This document shows, piece after piece, positions 35,929-44,632 of a DNA stretch of 64,000 nt. The notes beneath the pieces were generated by a model. It was given only the letters and a program-made list of their open reading frames with translations. It searched no databases and had not been told where the DNA came from. Every line of letters starts with the position of its first letter. The first letter of the stretch is position 1. The stretch comes from Candidatus Eiseniibacteriota bacterium. GTDB taxonomy: Bacteria; Eisenbacteria; RBG-16-71-46; CAIMUX01. Made by a program: the position numbers and the translations under genes. Where the stretch lies: assembly GCA_020633975.1 (NCBI GenBank), contig JACKCR010000004.1, forward strand, positions 385,472-449,471. Reading direction: 5' to 3'.

Positions 35929-36087
35929 CCTAACAATCGCTGACATGAACCTAACTTGTAATTCGGCACTGGTACAGCGTTTTGCAACGTGGAAACTACC
36001 TAGGGCTGCATTCCTAACAATCCAGGACCGCGTTCCTAACAGTTCGTCGCTGATTCCCGGCTTCTGGTCGGGGCCGCAAATGTTAGG
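35929..36087. promoter_or_regulatory. CCTAAC box array with 21-bp phasing
   Basis: CCTAAC occurs at 35929, 35950, 36013 and 36034, with an inverted copy (TGTTAGG) at 36081-36087. The direct copies are offset by 21, 63 and 21 bp, that is, on one 21-bp register (two helical turns). The array fills the divergent region between the lipoprotein gene (minus) and the nitrilase gene (plus). Likely operator sites for a dimeric or cooperative regulator. Confidence 0.5.
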
Positions 36088-36168
36088 TACGGTCTGTGCG
36101 AAATACGGAGCAGTCAGGGTTCCACGAGCGCGGAGCCGACGCGAGAGCCCCGGAGGAAGCAGACATCC

Positions 36169-37158
36169 ATGGATATCGAGACGCTCTATTACGCGGCCTG
36201 CTGTCAGGTAGACCAACCCAATCCGACGCACCGACGCGAAATGGCCGCGGGAACGTCGCGGATGCTCGCGATGCTCGAACGAGCGGTGGTCGGCTACCGG
36301 CCCTTCCACGACGTGAAGCTCGTCGTCTTCCCCGAGTTCGCGCACGCCGCTCCGGTCTACGCGACCGCGCCCGAGCTGCTCGAGAAACTAGCGGTCGAGA
36401 TTCCCAACGAGCATACGGATCGGATTCGGGAGAAAGCGAAGGAGCTGGGCGTCTACGTCCAGACGGGGAGCTTCCTCGAGGTCGACTCACGGTGGCCGGA
36501 CACCGTCTTCAATGCGACCTGTCTCATCGGACCGGACGGCATCCTCTCGAAGTACCGCAAGGTGAATCCTTGGATCCCCTGGGAGGTGCACGCCTCTCCG
36601 CACGATCTCGATGACTACTCCGACGACCCGTTTCCGGTCGTCGAGACCGAGATCGGGAAGCTCGGTGTCGCGACCTGCTACGACTGGCTCTTTCCGGAAG
36701 TGACGCGGGAGCTGGCACTCAAGGGCGCGGAGGTTCTCATCCGGATCTCGGCCTACATGGATCCGTGGGGCGCCACGTCTCCGATGGATTGGTGGACGGT
36801 GATCAATCGTGCCCGTGCGATCGAGAACCTGGCGTACGTGGTCGCCTGCAATCAGGGTGCGAACGCGGCGCACTACCCGCCGTTCTCCTGGCCCGGCGGA
36901 AGCATGATCGTCGACTACGACGGGAGAGTGTTGGCCGAGGCCCCTGAGGGGCCGGGTGAGAAGATCGTGGTCGGTCCGATCTCCTTGCGAACGCTTCGGC
37001 AGGAACGGGAGCGGAGGCTCGGACACGACATGCTCTCGCACCTTCGTACGGAGCTGTACCGGGAAGGAAGGAAGCCACGGTATCCCGGTAGCCGGACCGC
37101 TGCGGAGAGAACCGTCGAATCTCAGGAAGAGAGGATCCGGCGGACGAAGTCCTCATAG
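36169..37158 (+). CDS. Carbon-nitrogen (nitrilase-family) hydrolase
   Basis: 329 residues. The Glu-Lys-Cys triad is intact: Glu in VVFPEF (~55), Lys in KYRKVNPWIPWE (~130), Cys in GVATCYDWLFPE (~169). NRARAIENLAYVVACNQG is the conserved late motif. The enzyme would hydrolyse an amide or nitrile through a Cys thioester. Its IPWEVH and DWWTV segments resemble formamidase/amidase-like members, but the substrate is unclear. It has a GGAGG ribosome site 11-14 nt before the ATG. Confidence 0.9.
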   Translation: MDIETLYYAACCQVDQPNPTHRREMAAGTSRMLAMLERAVVGYRPFHDVKLVVFPEFAHAAPVYATAPELLEKLAVEIPNEHTDRIREKAKELGVYVQTGSFLEVDSRWPDTVFNATCLIGPDGILSKYRKVNPWIPWEVHASPHDLDDYSDDPFPVVETEIGKLGVATCYDWLFPEVTRELALKGAEVLIRISAYMDPWGATSPMDWWTVINRARAIENLAYVVACNQGANAAHYPPFSWPGGSMIVDYDGRVLAEAPEGPGEKIVVGPISLRTLRQERERRLGHDMLSHLRTELYREGRKPRYPGSRTAAERTVESQEERIRRTKSS

Positions 37159-37192
37159 TCCTGGCCGCGACGGACGGAGGCGGCACCAGACT

Positions 37193-37528
37193 CTAGACCG
37201 TGGCCGCCGTTTCTACATCCGGACAGATCGTGAACACCGTGTCCATCTTCGTGGCCCGGAAGACCTGAAGGATTCGAGGATCACTACACGCGACGACGAG
37301 CGCCTTGCCTCGGTCCTGTGCGTCTTGCATGGAGAAGACGAGCGTGCCCAGATCGAGACTCGAGAAGAAGGTCACTCCGCCCAGATCCACGACGATGCGT
37401 GGGTAGTTGGCGTCCCGGACGAGAGCCTTCAGGAGGTCTTTGAAGACGCGACGTTCTTCCTCGCTGTGACTAGCGGGGAAGGGGGCGACGATCGCGTCGT
37501 CGATCTTGCGGAGCCGCGCCAAGTCCAT
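37193..37528 (-). CDS. STAS domain protein (anti-sigma-factor antagonist-like)
   Basis: 111 residues from ATG 37528 (MDLARLRKIDD), with AAGGAC upstream; a longer start at 37615 adds a basic segment without a ribosome site. IVVDLGGVTFFSSLDLGTLVFSM is the STAS core, where the usual phospho-Ser loop DSSGL reads FSSLDLG. Family members bind or release anti-sigma factors by Ser phosphorylation. A TACAAT -10 candidate lies at 37604-37609. No kinase or anti-sigma gene is adjacent. Confidence 0.75.
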   Translation of the reverse strand: MDLARLRKIDDAIVAPFPASHSEEERRVFKDLLKALVRDANYPRIVVDLGGVTFFSSLDLGTLVFSMQDAQDRGKALVVACSDPRILQVFRATKMDTVFTICPDVETAATV

Positions 37529-37856
37529 AGGCTGTCCTTTCTGCCGTCGTTCGAGGGTCGGACGTCCTACGTGGTCTATCCCGTCGGGTGCATCCTTCTC
37601 ACCATTGTACGGCAACCTGGGCCCGGCGGAACCTCCCGGGTTCTTTCGCGGGGGGGGCTCGGCCGGGTCGCCTTTCCCGGCACTCGACGGCGTCTGGTCC
37701 GCCGAAATCCGTTGTTCGAGGGCCTACGAACCTGATACGAATCGCGCGGATGTTCCACTCGCAATCGCAGCTTTGAGTCCACCCCGGATCCGCTCGGGAC
37801 CTCGGAGCAGAGCCGGGTCAGTCGTTCCTCTCCTACTTCTTCGTACGGAGGGATCT

Positions 37857-39587
37857 ATGGCTCGTCGACTCGCCAGTGCAGGCTGGACTCACCGGCCGCT
37901 ACGCACGCTCGGGCTGGCTTCCGTTTTCGTGGCAGTTCGTGTTGCCATGACTATCGCTGGTCTCACCGCTTCCGCCTCACCCGTGCTCGGAGTGCATCTA
38001 TTGGTGCTCCCGAGCGGGAGCGGGCTCTACCCGACCATCCAGGCGGCCGTCGACGTCGCTGTGGACGGAGACGTCATTCTTCTCGCACCGGGAGTGTTCA
38101 CCGGTTCTGGCAACCGGGACATCGACCTCCGCGGGAGATCGATCACTGTCCGATCGCAGTTCGGTCGAGCCGACGAGTGCGTCCTCGAGCCGTCCGTGGG
38201 TGGGGAGTTGCACCGAGCTTTCGTGTTCCAGAGTGGTGAGGGGGCAGGGACCGCAGTCGAGGCCCTCACGGTTCGCGGCGCCGGCGCGCTCGGAAGGGAC
38301 GGCTTGAACGGGTCAGGTGGAGCCGTCCTTTGCATCAACGAGTCGGCTCCCATCTTTCGCGACTGCGTCTTCCTCGAGAACCAAGCCGAGAGCGACGGTG
38401 GCGCCATCAGCTGCCGGGAGTCGTCTCCGACCTTCTTCGCCTGCCGGTTCGAGGGGAACTCCGCGCCCTACGGAGGTGGACTCTTCGTCGATCGGCCGTG
38501 TCTTCCGTTCGGGAGCCTGGCGCCGCCACCGGAGGTCGTGATCGAAAGGTGTGAGTTCTTCGCCAACTCCGCGACCGACGGCGGTGGGCTCTTCGCGCGC
38601 GGGGTCCACTCCCGTGTGCATCTGGCCGGAGTCCGCTTCTCGGACAACTTCGCGGATCACGGCGGCGGCATCATGATCCACGGCGCCCTCGCCACGATCG
38701 ACAGTGCGGCCATCGATCACAACTTCGCGGTGTCGGAAGGAGGCGGGCTCGCGCTCGAAAGCACGCTCTTCTGCCGGCCTCAACCGGCAGATGGGCAAGA
38801 CGTCATCGAAGTTCAGCTCGCAGAGACCATCCTTTGCGGCAACGTGGCAGGGAGCGGCGGCGCGGTCCACATTCGTGGGTACTCTGCGCGGTTCGAGTCG
38901 TGCACGATTGCGATGAACGACGCCGGTGACGGGAGCGGTATCTGTGCTCGTTCCCAGTTCCCGACCTACCCGTATCTGCCGGCCTATGTGGAGCTGGCCG
39001 GAAGCATCGTCGCGTTCGGTTCACTTGGAGCCGCCGTGTACCAGGACGCGCACAGTTCCGTCTTCGCTGACTGCACCAATCTCTTCGGCAACGGCGGAGG
39101 AGATTGGGTCGGGGAGATCGGCGAGCAGTTTGGTGAGAACGGAAACATCGCCCTCGATCCGCTCTTCTGCAATCCGAACAGCGGCGACCTCGGCCTCATG
39201 GCGGACTCACCGTGTCAGGACTATCCCGGCGGGTGTGGCCTGATCGGTGCGCTTCCTGTCACTTGTGAACCGAGCGATCTCCCGGACGCGGATGATCCGC
39301 GTGTCGCGAGATTCGATACCGGTCACCCGCTCCGGCTGCGGGCATTCAGAAACCCGTTCGATGACCGGATCGAAGGTGTCCTGGCGCTCCAGGCTGCCGA
39401 CCTGATCGAGCTCGAGCTGCTCGACGTTGTCGGTCGTTCCGTCGGTCGTCTCGATCTCGGACCGCGCAGCGCCGGAACGATCCCCGTGGCCTGGACGCTG
39501 GGGAGTTCGCTTCCCGCAGGGGCATACGTTCTGCACGCCACGGGACGCAGGGGATCCGTGGCGACGCCGCTCATCTGCGTTCGGTAG
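37857..39587 (+). CDS. Secreted right-handed beta-helix protein with FlgD-like tail
   Basis: 576 residues; GGAGG precedes ATG 37857. The signal peptide ends near ASASP. GLYPTIQAAVDVAVDGDVILLAPGVF is the usual entry to pectate-lyase-like or polymorphic-membrane-type beta-helices. Rungs such as GGAVLCINESAPIFRDCVFLEN, GGAISCRESSPTFFACRFEGN and DHGGGIMIHGA repeat with ~22-residue spacing and many Cys. The choice-of-anchor Q-like end (NLFGNGGGDW, GNIALDPLFCNPNSGDLGL) is followed by a FlgD-like Ig tail (AFRNPFDDRIEG, LLDVVGRSVGRL). Probably an extracellular carbohydrate-binding or lyase-like protein; no catalytic site recognised. Confidence 0.85.
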   Translation: MARRLASAGWTHRPLRTLGLASVFVAVRVAMTIAGLTASASPVLGVHLLVLPSGSGLYPTIQAAVDVAVDGDVILLAPGVFTGSGNRDIDLRGRSITVRSQFGRADECVLEPSVGGELHRAFVFQSGEGAGTAVEALTVRGAGALGRDGLNGSGGAVLCINESAPIFRDCVFLENQAESDGGAISCRESSPTFFACRFEGNSAPYGGGLFVDRPCLPFGSLAPPPEVVIERCEFFANSATDGGGLFARGVHSRVHLAGVRFSDNFADHGGGIMIHGALATIDSAAIDHNFAVSEGGGLALESTLFCRPQPADGQDVIEVQLAETILCGNVAGSGGAVHIRGYSARFESCTIAMNDAGDGSGICARSQFPTYPYLPAYVELAGSIVAFGSLGAAVYQDAHSSVFADCTNLFGNGGGDWVGEIGEQFGENGNIALDPLFCNPNSGDLGLMADSPCQDYPGGCGLIGALPVTCEPSDLPDADDPRVARFDTGHPLRLRAFRNPFDDRIEGVLALQAADLIELELLDVVGRSVGRLDLGPRSAGTIPVAWTLGSSLPAGAYVLHATGRRGSVATPLICVR

Positions 39588-39652
39588 CTCGAGACTCACG
39601 ACGTACCGGCTGCCACGTCGACGATCCCACGGACGATCACTGGTCAGCTCTC

Positions 39653-39661
39653 TGGTACAAT
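39653..39661 (+). promoter_or_regulatory. Candidate extended -10 promoter (TGGTACAAT)
   Basis: TG-G-TACAAT lies 84 nt before the M14 peptidase ATG (39745). It shares TACAAT with sites at 29999 and 45908 and GGTAC with 4741 and 16841. Confidence 0.42.
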
Positions 39662-39744
39662 CTTCCAACAGCACACAATCAGGTGTTCGCTTCGTCTTTC
39701 TCCGGAGGCGTTCGCCGACCCACTCACTCGGACTTGGAGGCCTC

Positions 39745-42195
39745 ATGTCACTCCCTTCCCGGCGCGGCCGTTCCGCGCGCCCGCGTACGCGTACACCGTT
39801 GCTCCGACACATGCGGGCTCTTGCGATGGGACTGTCTCGCGGTCTCGCCACGCCACTATCTCGTGGTCTCTCGACGCGCAGTTCTCGGGCGCTCATGGGT
39901 GGGTTCGTCCTCGCCTGCGCAACGATCGCCGTCGACTCGGCGTCTGCGGCTCAGCTCGTGCGTGTCTCTCCGCAGTCGAAGCAGGACTACAGCCGGATCC
40001 TGGAGATCGCGCCAGAGGCCGGGTCCTGTGGAGCGACCCGGGTGGGTTCTGCTCTCGAGTTCGTCGCGGATCCTGCCGCGGTCGCCGGACTCCAGGCCGA
40101 TGGCCTCGATGTAGAGATCGTGATCGACGACCTCGAGGCGTACTACGAGTCGCGACTCCAGGGTGGCGGTCTCTTCGGCGAGTACCACACCTACACCGAA
40201 GCGATCGACGCCATGGATGCGCTCGTCGCGGCCTACCCAACTCTCATCTCGCCCAAGTTCTCCATCGGTCAGACGCTCGAGGGGCGGGAGATGTGGGTCT
40301 ACAAGATCTCGGACAACCCGACGATCGATGAAGACGAACCGGAGATCTTCTTCAACGCTTACATCCACGCGCGCGAAGTGATCACGTTCGAGATCCTCTA
40401 CGCGATGGCCCAGGAGCTCCTCTCCGGGTATGGAAGCGACCCCGAGATGCAGGCGCGCGTCGACGGAACGGAGATCTTCATCCTCCCCGTCGTCAATCCC
40501 GATGGAGTGGAGTACAACGCCACCACGAACCCGGGAGGCGGTGGGTTGTGGAGAAAGAACCGCCGGGTCAATGGCGGTGGTTCGTTCGGCGTCGATCTCA
40601 ACCGGAACTTCGGGTTCAACTGGGGCTACGACAACATCGGCTCCAGCCCGTCCAGCAGCAGCGATACCTACCGCGGACCTTCCGCGTTCAGCGAGCAAGA
40701 GACGCAGGCCGTCCGGGACTTCGTCCTGTCCCGGAACTTCTCGATCGTCATCAACTACCACTCGTACTCGAATCTCGAGATCTTCGCTTACGAGTTCGAC
40801 AACGTGCACGCTCCAGACTACGACGAGCACCTCGCCCTCGCTCGGAGTCGTCGCGAGACCAGCGGCTACGGTGCCGGTTCGACCTGGGAGATCCTCTACA
40901 TCGTCAACGGGGGTGCGAACGACTGGGCCTACGAAGAGGCCGGCGCCTTCGCCATTCTCACCGAGGTCGGAGGCTCCGGCGACGGCTTCTGGCCGCTCGA
41001 GTCCCGTATCCCCGCACTCGTTGCAGAGAACCTTCCTGGCTGCCTCCGCATGATCGATCTAGCCGACGATCCCCTTCGCGCGCTTCCGCCGGCGATTCCG
41101 GCGATCACGAACGGTGGCACCGTTGGGAGCGACTTCGTCGTTCAGTGGGAGACACCGAATCCCGACCCACACAACCCGCCCGTGGGATGGAACGTCCTCG
41201 AAGCCACTGGCCACACGGTCGGTGCAGACGACCTCGAGGCGGGGGCCGACACTCGTTTCGAGCTCGATGGGTTCACGGTCTCCACCTCGAACCACCACTC
41301 CGGTGCCCGCGCGCTCTGGGGAGGCGCTGCCGACGCGTCCAACCACATCGCGGTTTCCCAACGCGGCTACGAGGTCGGCCCCGGAGACGAGCTTCGTTTC
41401 TGGACCACCTACTCGATCGAGAGCGGATACGACTACGGCTACGTCGAGGTTTCGACCGACTCTCACAGTTTCGAGCCGATCGCCGGTAGCATCACGACCG
41501 CGTCCGATCCCCAGGGACGAAACCTCGGCAACGGGATCACGGGAAACAGCGGCTGGGTACAGGCCACGTTCGACCTCGGCGCCTATGAGGGTGAGACGGT
41601 CTGGTTCCGGTTCCGGTACTGCACGGACGGAGGCGTCACGAACTCCGGTTGGTACATCGACGACATCGAACCCTCTCATCTCTTTGCTACGGAAACCGTG
41701 GTCGCCGAAGGCGTCGGCTCTCCCGAGTACCTCGTCGAGAACCAGCCTTCCGGGACGTACACGTACCTGGTGCAAGGAGTCGATGCGGACGGGCAGACCT
41801 CTCCTTGGTCTCCGCCCGTCGATTTCGAGGTTGGCTCGAGTGTGTCCGTGGACGACTCCGGCCTTTCCGATCGGTGGACCGGACTTCGCCTAGAGGGAAG
41901 GCATCCGATCCGCGGAGCGGGGTCGTTCTCCTTCCAGATCCCCGCCGACCTCGCGTCCGGCGAGCTCGTCTCCTTCCGGATCGTCGACGTCCTCGGCCGC
42001 ACGGTAAACGGACCTCTCAGCGGCCGGATCGGGGAAGGCTGGGGCCGGAGCGACGGCTTGCTCTCGTCGAGGAACCCACTCGTTGCTGGCGCGCCGATCG
42101 AGGTCGGGTGGGCACCCCAGGCCAGCGGCAGCTACTTCGCGCTTCTCCGAGTCGGAAGACTAGAGAGCGCACAGCGCGTCATCGTCATCGACTAG
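39745..42195 (+). CDS. Secreted M14 zinc carboxypeptidase with FlgD-like tail
   Basis: 816 residues; GGAGG lies 7 nt before the ATG. A ~50-residue basic stretch with LSRGL repeats precedes the hydrophobic signal core (MGGFVLACATIAV); ATG 39811 is an alternative start. Zinc ligands: HAREVITFE (~208) and NYHSYS (~338); catalytic Glu in ILTEVGG (~407). DLNRNFGFNW holds the substrate Arg. After the catalytic domain come an immune-inhibitor-A/MAM-like beta module (WFRFRYCTDGG, SGWYIDDIE) and a C-terminal FlgD-like Ig tail (RIVDVLGRTVNG, GSYFALLRVG). Predicted secreted metallocarboxypeptidase. Confidence 0.92.
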   Translation: MSLPSRRGRSARPRTRTPLLRHMRALAMGLSRGLATPLSRGLSTRSSRALMGGFVLACATIAVDSASAAQLVRVSPQSKQDYSRILEIAPEAGSCGATRVGSALEFVADPAAVAGLQADGLDVEIVIDDLEAYYESRLQGGGLFGEYHTYTEAIDAMDALVAAYPTLISPKFSIGQTLEGREMWVYKISDNPTIDEDEPEIFFNAYIHAREVITFEILYAMAQELLSGYGSDPEMQARVDGTEIFILPVVNPDGVEYNATTNPGGGGLWRKNRRVNGGGSFGVDLNRNFGFNWGYDNIGSSPSSSSDTYRGPSAFSEQETQAVRDFVLSRNFSIVINYHSYSNLEIFAYEFDNVHAPDYDEHLALARSRRETSGYGAGSTWEILYIVNGGANDWAYEEAGAFAILTEVGGSGDGFWPLESRIPALVAENLPGCLRMIDLADDPLRALPPAIPAITNGGTVGSDFVVQWETPNPDPHNPPVGWNVLEATGHTVGADDLEAGADTRFELDGFTVSTSNHHSGARALWGGAADASNHIAVSQRGYEVGPGDELRFWTTYSIESGYDYGYVEVSTDSHSFEPIAGSITTASDPQGRNLGNGITGNSGWVQATFDLGAYEGETVWFRFRYCTDGGVTNSGWYIDDIEPSHLFATETVVAEGVGSPEYLVENQPSGTYTYLVQGVDADGQTSPWSPPVDFEVGSSVSVDDSGLSDRWTGLRLEGRHPIRGAGSFSFQIPADLASGELVSFRIVDVLGRTVNGPLSGRIGEGWGRSDGLLSSRNPLVAGAPIEVGWAPQASGSYFALLRVGRLESAQRVIVID

Positions 42196-42232
42196 CCGGC
42201 TGCGGGACGATCGACTAGCCGGCTGCGGGACG
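42187..42232. repeat. Perfect 2 x 23-bp tandem duplication across a stop codon
   Basis: A 23-bp unit starting ATCGACTAGCC occurs at 42187-42209 and 42210-42232. The first copy contains the final Ile-Asp codons and the TAG of the M14 gene; the second repeats them downstream. Confidence 0.9.
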
Positions 42233-42327
42233 CGTCTCTTGGAGGAGGCGGTGCCGTGTCGGCGGACGGTTGCGCTTCGTCCGAGGAGGGTGCTTCGTTT
42301 GCGGCGTCTTGGCTTCGATCTACGAAG

Positions 42328-42355
42328 GAAGCCGACACCAGAAGGTGCCGGCTTC
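42328..42355 (+). terminator. Hairpin terminator-like element
   Basis: A 12-bp stem with one mismatch (42328-42339 / 42344-42355), loop AGAA, followed by GCTTTGCG. It lies between converging genes ending at 42195 and 42415. Confidence 0.5.
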
Positions 42356-42414
42356 GCTTTGCGTCTACGTCACAGCGGACGTGGAGTGTTGTGCCAAGAC
42401 CGAGCGGCTTGCGT

Positions 42415-44430
42415 CTACTTGACCACGATCATCCGGTGTTGCGACAGTGTCGAGCCGCTCTCCACGCGAGCCCAGTAGATGCCCGACGGAACCGTGCTCC
42501 CTTCGTCGTTCCGAGCGTCCCAGTCGACGACGTGGGATCCAGCTGCGACGAATCCGTCGACGAGTGTTCGCACACTTCGGCCCGCGGCATCGAACACCTC
42601 GAGCCGTACCGGACCTTCGGTCGGTGCCTCGAACCGCAGCGTCGTCTGGTCTGTGAACGGGTTCGGGAAGCTGTCGAGGTTGCCTCGTGTTGCACCGATC
42701 GCTGAACCTTCTGCGTCCTCGATCCCGCTGACCGGCTGCACGCAGGTCCGGACGTTGTCGATCCAGAGTTCGTCTCCACCGATCCCGAAGAGGTCGATCG
42801 GGCCGACTGCGTAGAGCTGGCCACAGCTCTGTCCTGCGGGGCCGAAGTCCTGGGCCCACACCGTCACTCCGCCGATAACCGAACCGTTCACGTCGGCGAG
42901 ATCGGTGAGATTCCGGCAATCGTCGTTGACCCGGATGTTGACGTTGCCTGCTCCCTCTCCGTAGCTCAGTACGAGCCATTCGACGGGTTCGCCGAAGTCG
43001 ATCCGGTCGGCGATGCCGTCGAGGTGGATCTCCTTCCCGTCGACGCAAGCCTCACCGCTGTTCCCGATCGTCGCGATCCCGGTCTCGTCCGGGTTCGTGC
43101 ACGAGGTGCCAGCCGGGTAGTAGGCATGGAACGAGTGCGTCGCGCCTCCGCTCGAGAGTTCGTCTCCCACCGTGAAGGTCGTGCCGACCGTCTGGTCCTC
43201 GAAGGCGGAGCGACGATCCGTCTCACACTGGAAGCAGTAGCTCACGTTGTCGATGAAGAACTCCTCACCGCTGATCGAGAGCTGGTCCACCTGCCCACCT
43301 AGGCGGATCACGCCACAGCCTTGCGGGATGTTGTCGAAGTCCCACACCGTGATCGCTACGCCGCCGAGGTTGATGCCGTTCAGATCGCGGGGGAGCCCCA
43401 CCACGATGCAGTCCCCATTGACGCTGAGGTCGATTGCTCCGCCGTACCATCCGTAAGGGATCACGACTTCTCGCACCGGGTCCCCGAAATCGAAGTCCAG
43501 CGACACGTTGTTGAGGTTGAGTTCGCGCCCCGCTCCGCAGGCCGATCCGTTGTTCACGACGCTGACTTGGTTACTCGTCGTCCCGCCGCTGCAGTTGCCC
43601 GGAGTGAAGTAGTGCGGTCCCACGGTGACGAAGACGCCTTCGGTCTCGACGGTTTCCCCCTCGACCCAGGAGTCACCCAACGTGAGGTCGCCGAAGTTGA
43701 GCTTGTTGCAGGCTTCGTCACGGCCGACCGTGATGTTCACGTCGTCGATTGCAGCGACACACGGCTCCGGGTTCGATATCTGCGTCGTGGCACGGATCGA
43801 ATCGAGAGCGGACGCTCCACCGAAGCCGCCTTCGTGGACTTGGGTTCCATCGAAGGAGACGGTCCAGTAGTCGTGCTCGAGGTCGATCGCCACATGGACG
43901 TAGACCGGAACTCCGACCGTGTAGGTGCTCGATGCGACCGGGTCTCCTGGGACCCGGAAGTCGACCGTTCCGTCGGCGTTGAAGTCGATCGACCGCGCGG
44001 AAGGCGTGTCGAAGATCAGGCGGAACTCGCTGTCGGCGGCCGCCGACGCGACGAGCACCCAGCTGCCATACGTGTAGTAGTCCCCGGACGGCATGTCCTG
44101 CAGATCGAACTCCACCTGGTCGCCGTCACCGTCCGACGAGTCGAAGCGGAGTGGTTGATCCTCGAGAAGTCCCTCGGTCTCTACCACCATCGGCTCACCG
44201 AACACGATCTGCGAAATCAGATAGCTCGGCATCGACTCCGCCCCCTCGAGCGGCGGGTAGCCGGCGAGGTGGGGCTGGCCGAAGTCCACGTCGTAGAGGT
44301 GGAAGGAGACGGCGAGCGAAGGGCGGACTGCCAGGAACGTGAGGAGCGCGGTAAGTGCCACGACTCCGGCGAGGGAACGGGACCGGCGACCTTGGTCTAT
44401 GGCCGGGCCCAGTAGGGAGGTGAGATACAT
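42415..44430 (-). CDS. Secreted protein with duplicated Cys-containing module and FlgD-like tail
   Basis: 671 residues from ATG 44430 with AAGGATT upstream. The signal peptide ends near SLAVS. Residues ~45-240 are an Asp-rich beta domain (DFNADGTVDFRVPGDP). Two copies of a ~160-residue module follow, at ~240-402 and ~403-563. Each has NFGD/VGD, FTPGN or YYPAGTSC, N-G-ACG-G-E, V-NDDC, a GGV-VW-DF-P-GQ-CG segment, and a Cys-containing IDNV end (IDNVSYCFQ, IDNVRTCVQ). The last ~85 residues are a FlgD-like Ig tail (FPNPFTDQTTL, VFDAAGRSVRTL, VPSGIYWARV). I do not recognise the repeated module. Probably an extracellular structural or ligand-binding protein. Confidence 0.8.
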   Translation of the reverse strand: MYLTSLLGPAIDQGRRSRSLAGVVALTALLTFLAVRPSLAVSFHLYDVDFGQPHLAGYPPLEGAESMPSYLISQIVFGEPMVVETEGLLEDQPLRFDSSDGDGDQVEFDLQDMPSGDYYTYGSWVLVASAAADSEFRLIFDTPSARSIDFNADGTVDFRVPGDPVASSTYTVGVPVYVHVAIDLEHDYWTVSFDGTQVHEGGFGGASALDSIRATTQISNPEPCVAAIDDVNITVGRDEACNKLNFGDLTLGDSWVEGETVETEGVFVTVGPHYFTPGNCSGGTTSNQVSVVNNGSACGAGRELNLNNVSLDFDFGDPVREVVIPYGWYGGAIDLSVNGDCIVVGLPRDLNGINLGGVAITVWDFDNIPQGCGVIRLGGQVDQLSISGEEFFIDNVSYCFQCETDRRSAFEDQTVGTTFTVGDELSSGGATHSFHAYYPAGTSCTNPDETGIATIGNSGEACVDGKEIHLDGIADRIDFGEPVEWLVLSYGEGAGNVNIRVNDDCRNLTDLADVNGSVIGGVTVWAQDFGPAGQSCGQLYAVGPIDLFGIGGDELWIDNVRTCVQPVSGIEDAEGSAIGATRGNLDSFPNPFTDQTTLRFEAPTEGPVRLEVFDAAGRSVRTLVDGFVAAGSHVVDWDARNDEGSTVPSGIYWARVESGSTLSQHRMIVVK

Positions 44431-44632
44431 GGGTTGGAATCCTTCCGAACGTCGCCATGGTCTGTTTGCGAGCGGAGTCTCGCCGGCGACGCCCTGCGGT
44501 TCCGCTCGGCGGAGCCCGGACTGGAGGACGGGCTTCCGCACTTCTGGCGGTACCCGCGGAATTCGCCCCATGGGATGGACACGTCGTGGAAGAAAAACCT
44601 GCCTCAGTTCGAGACAGACTCCAGGGCTCGCC

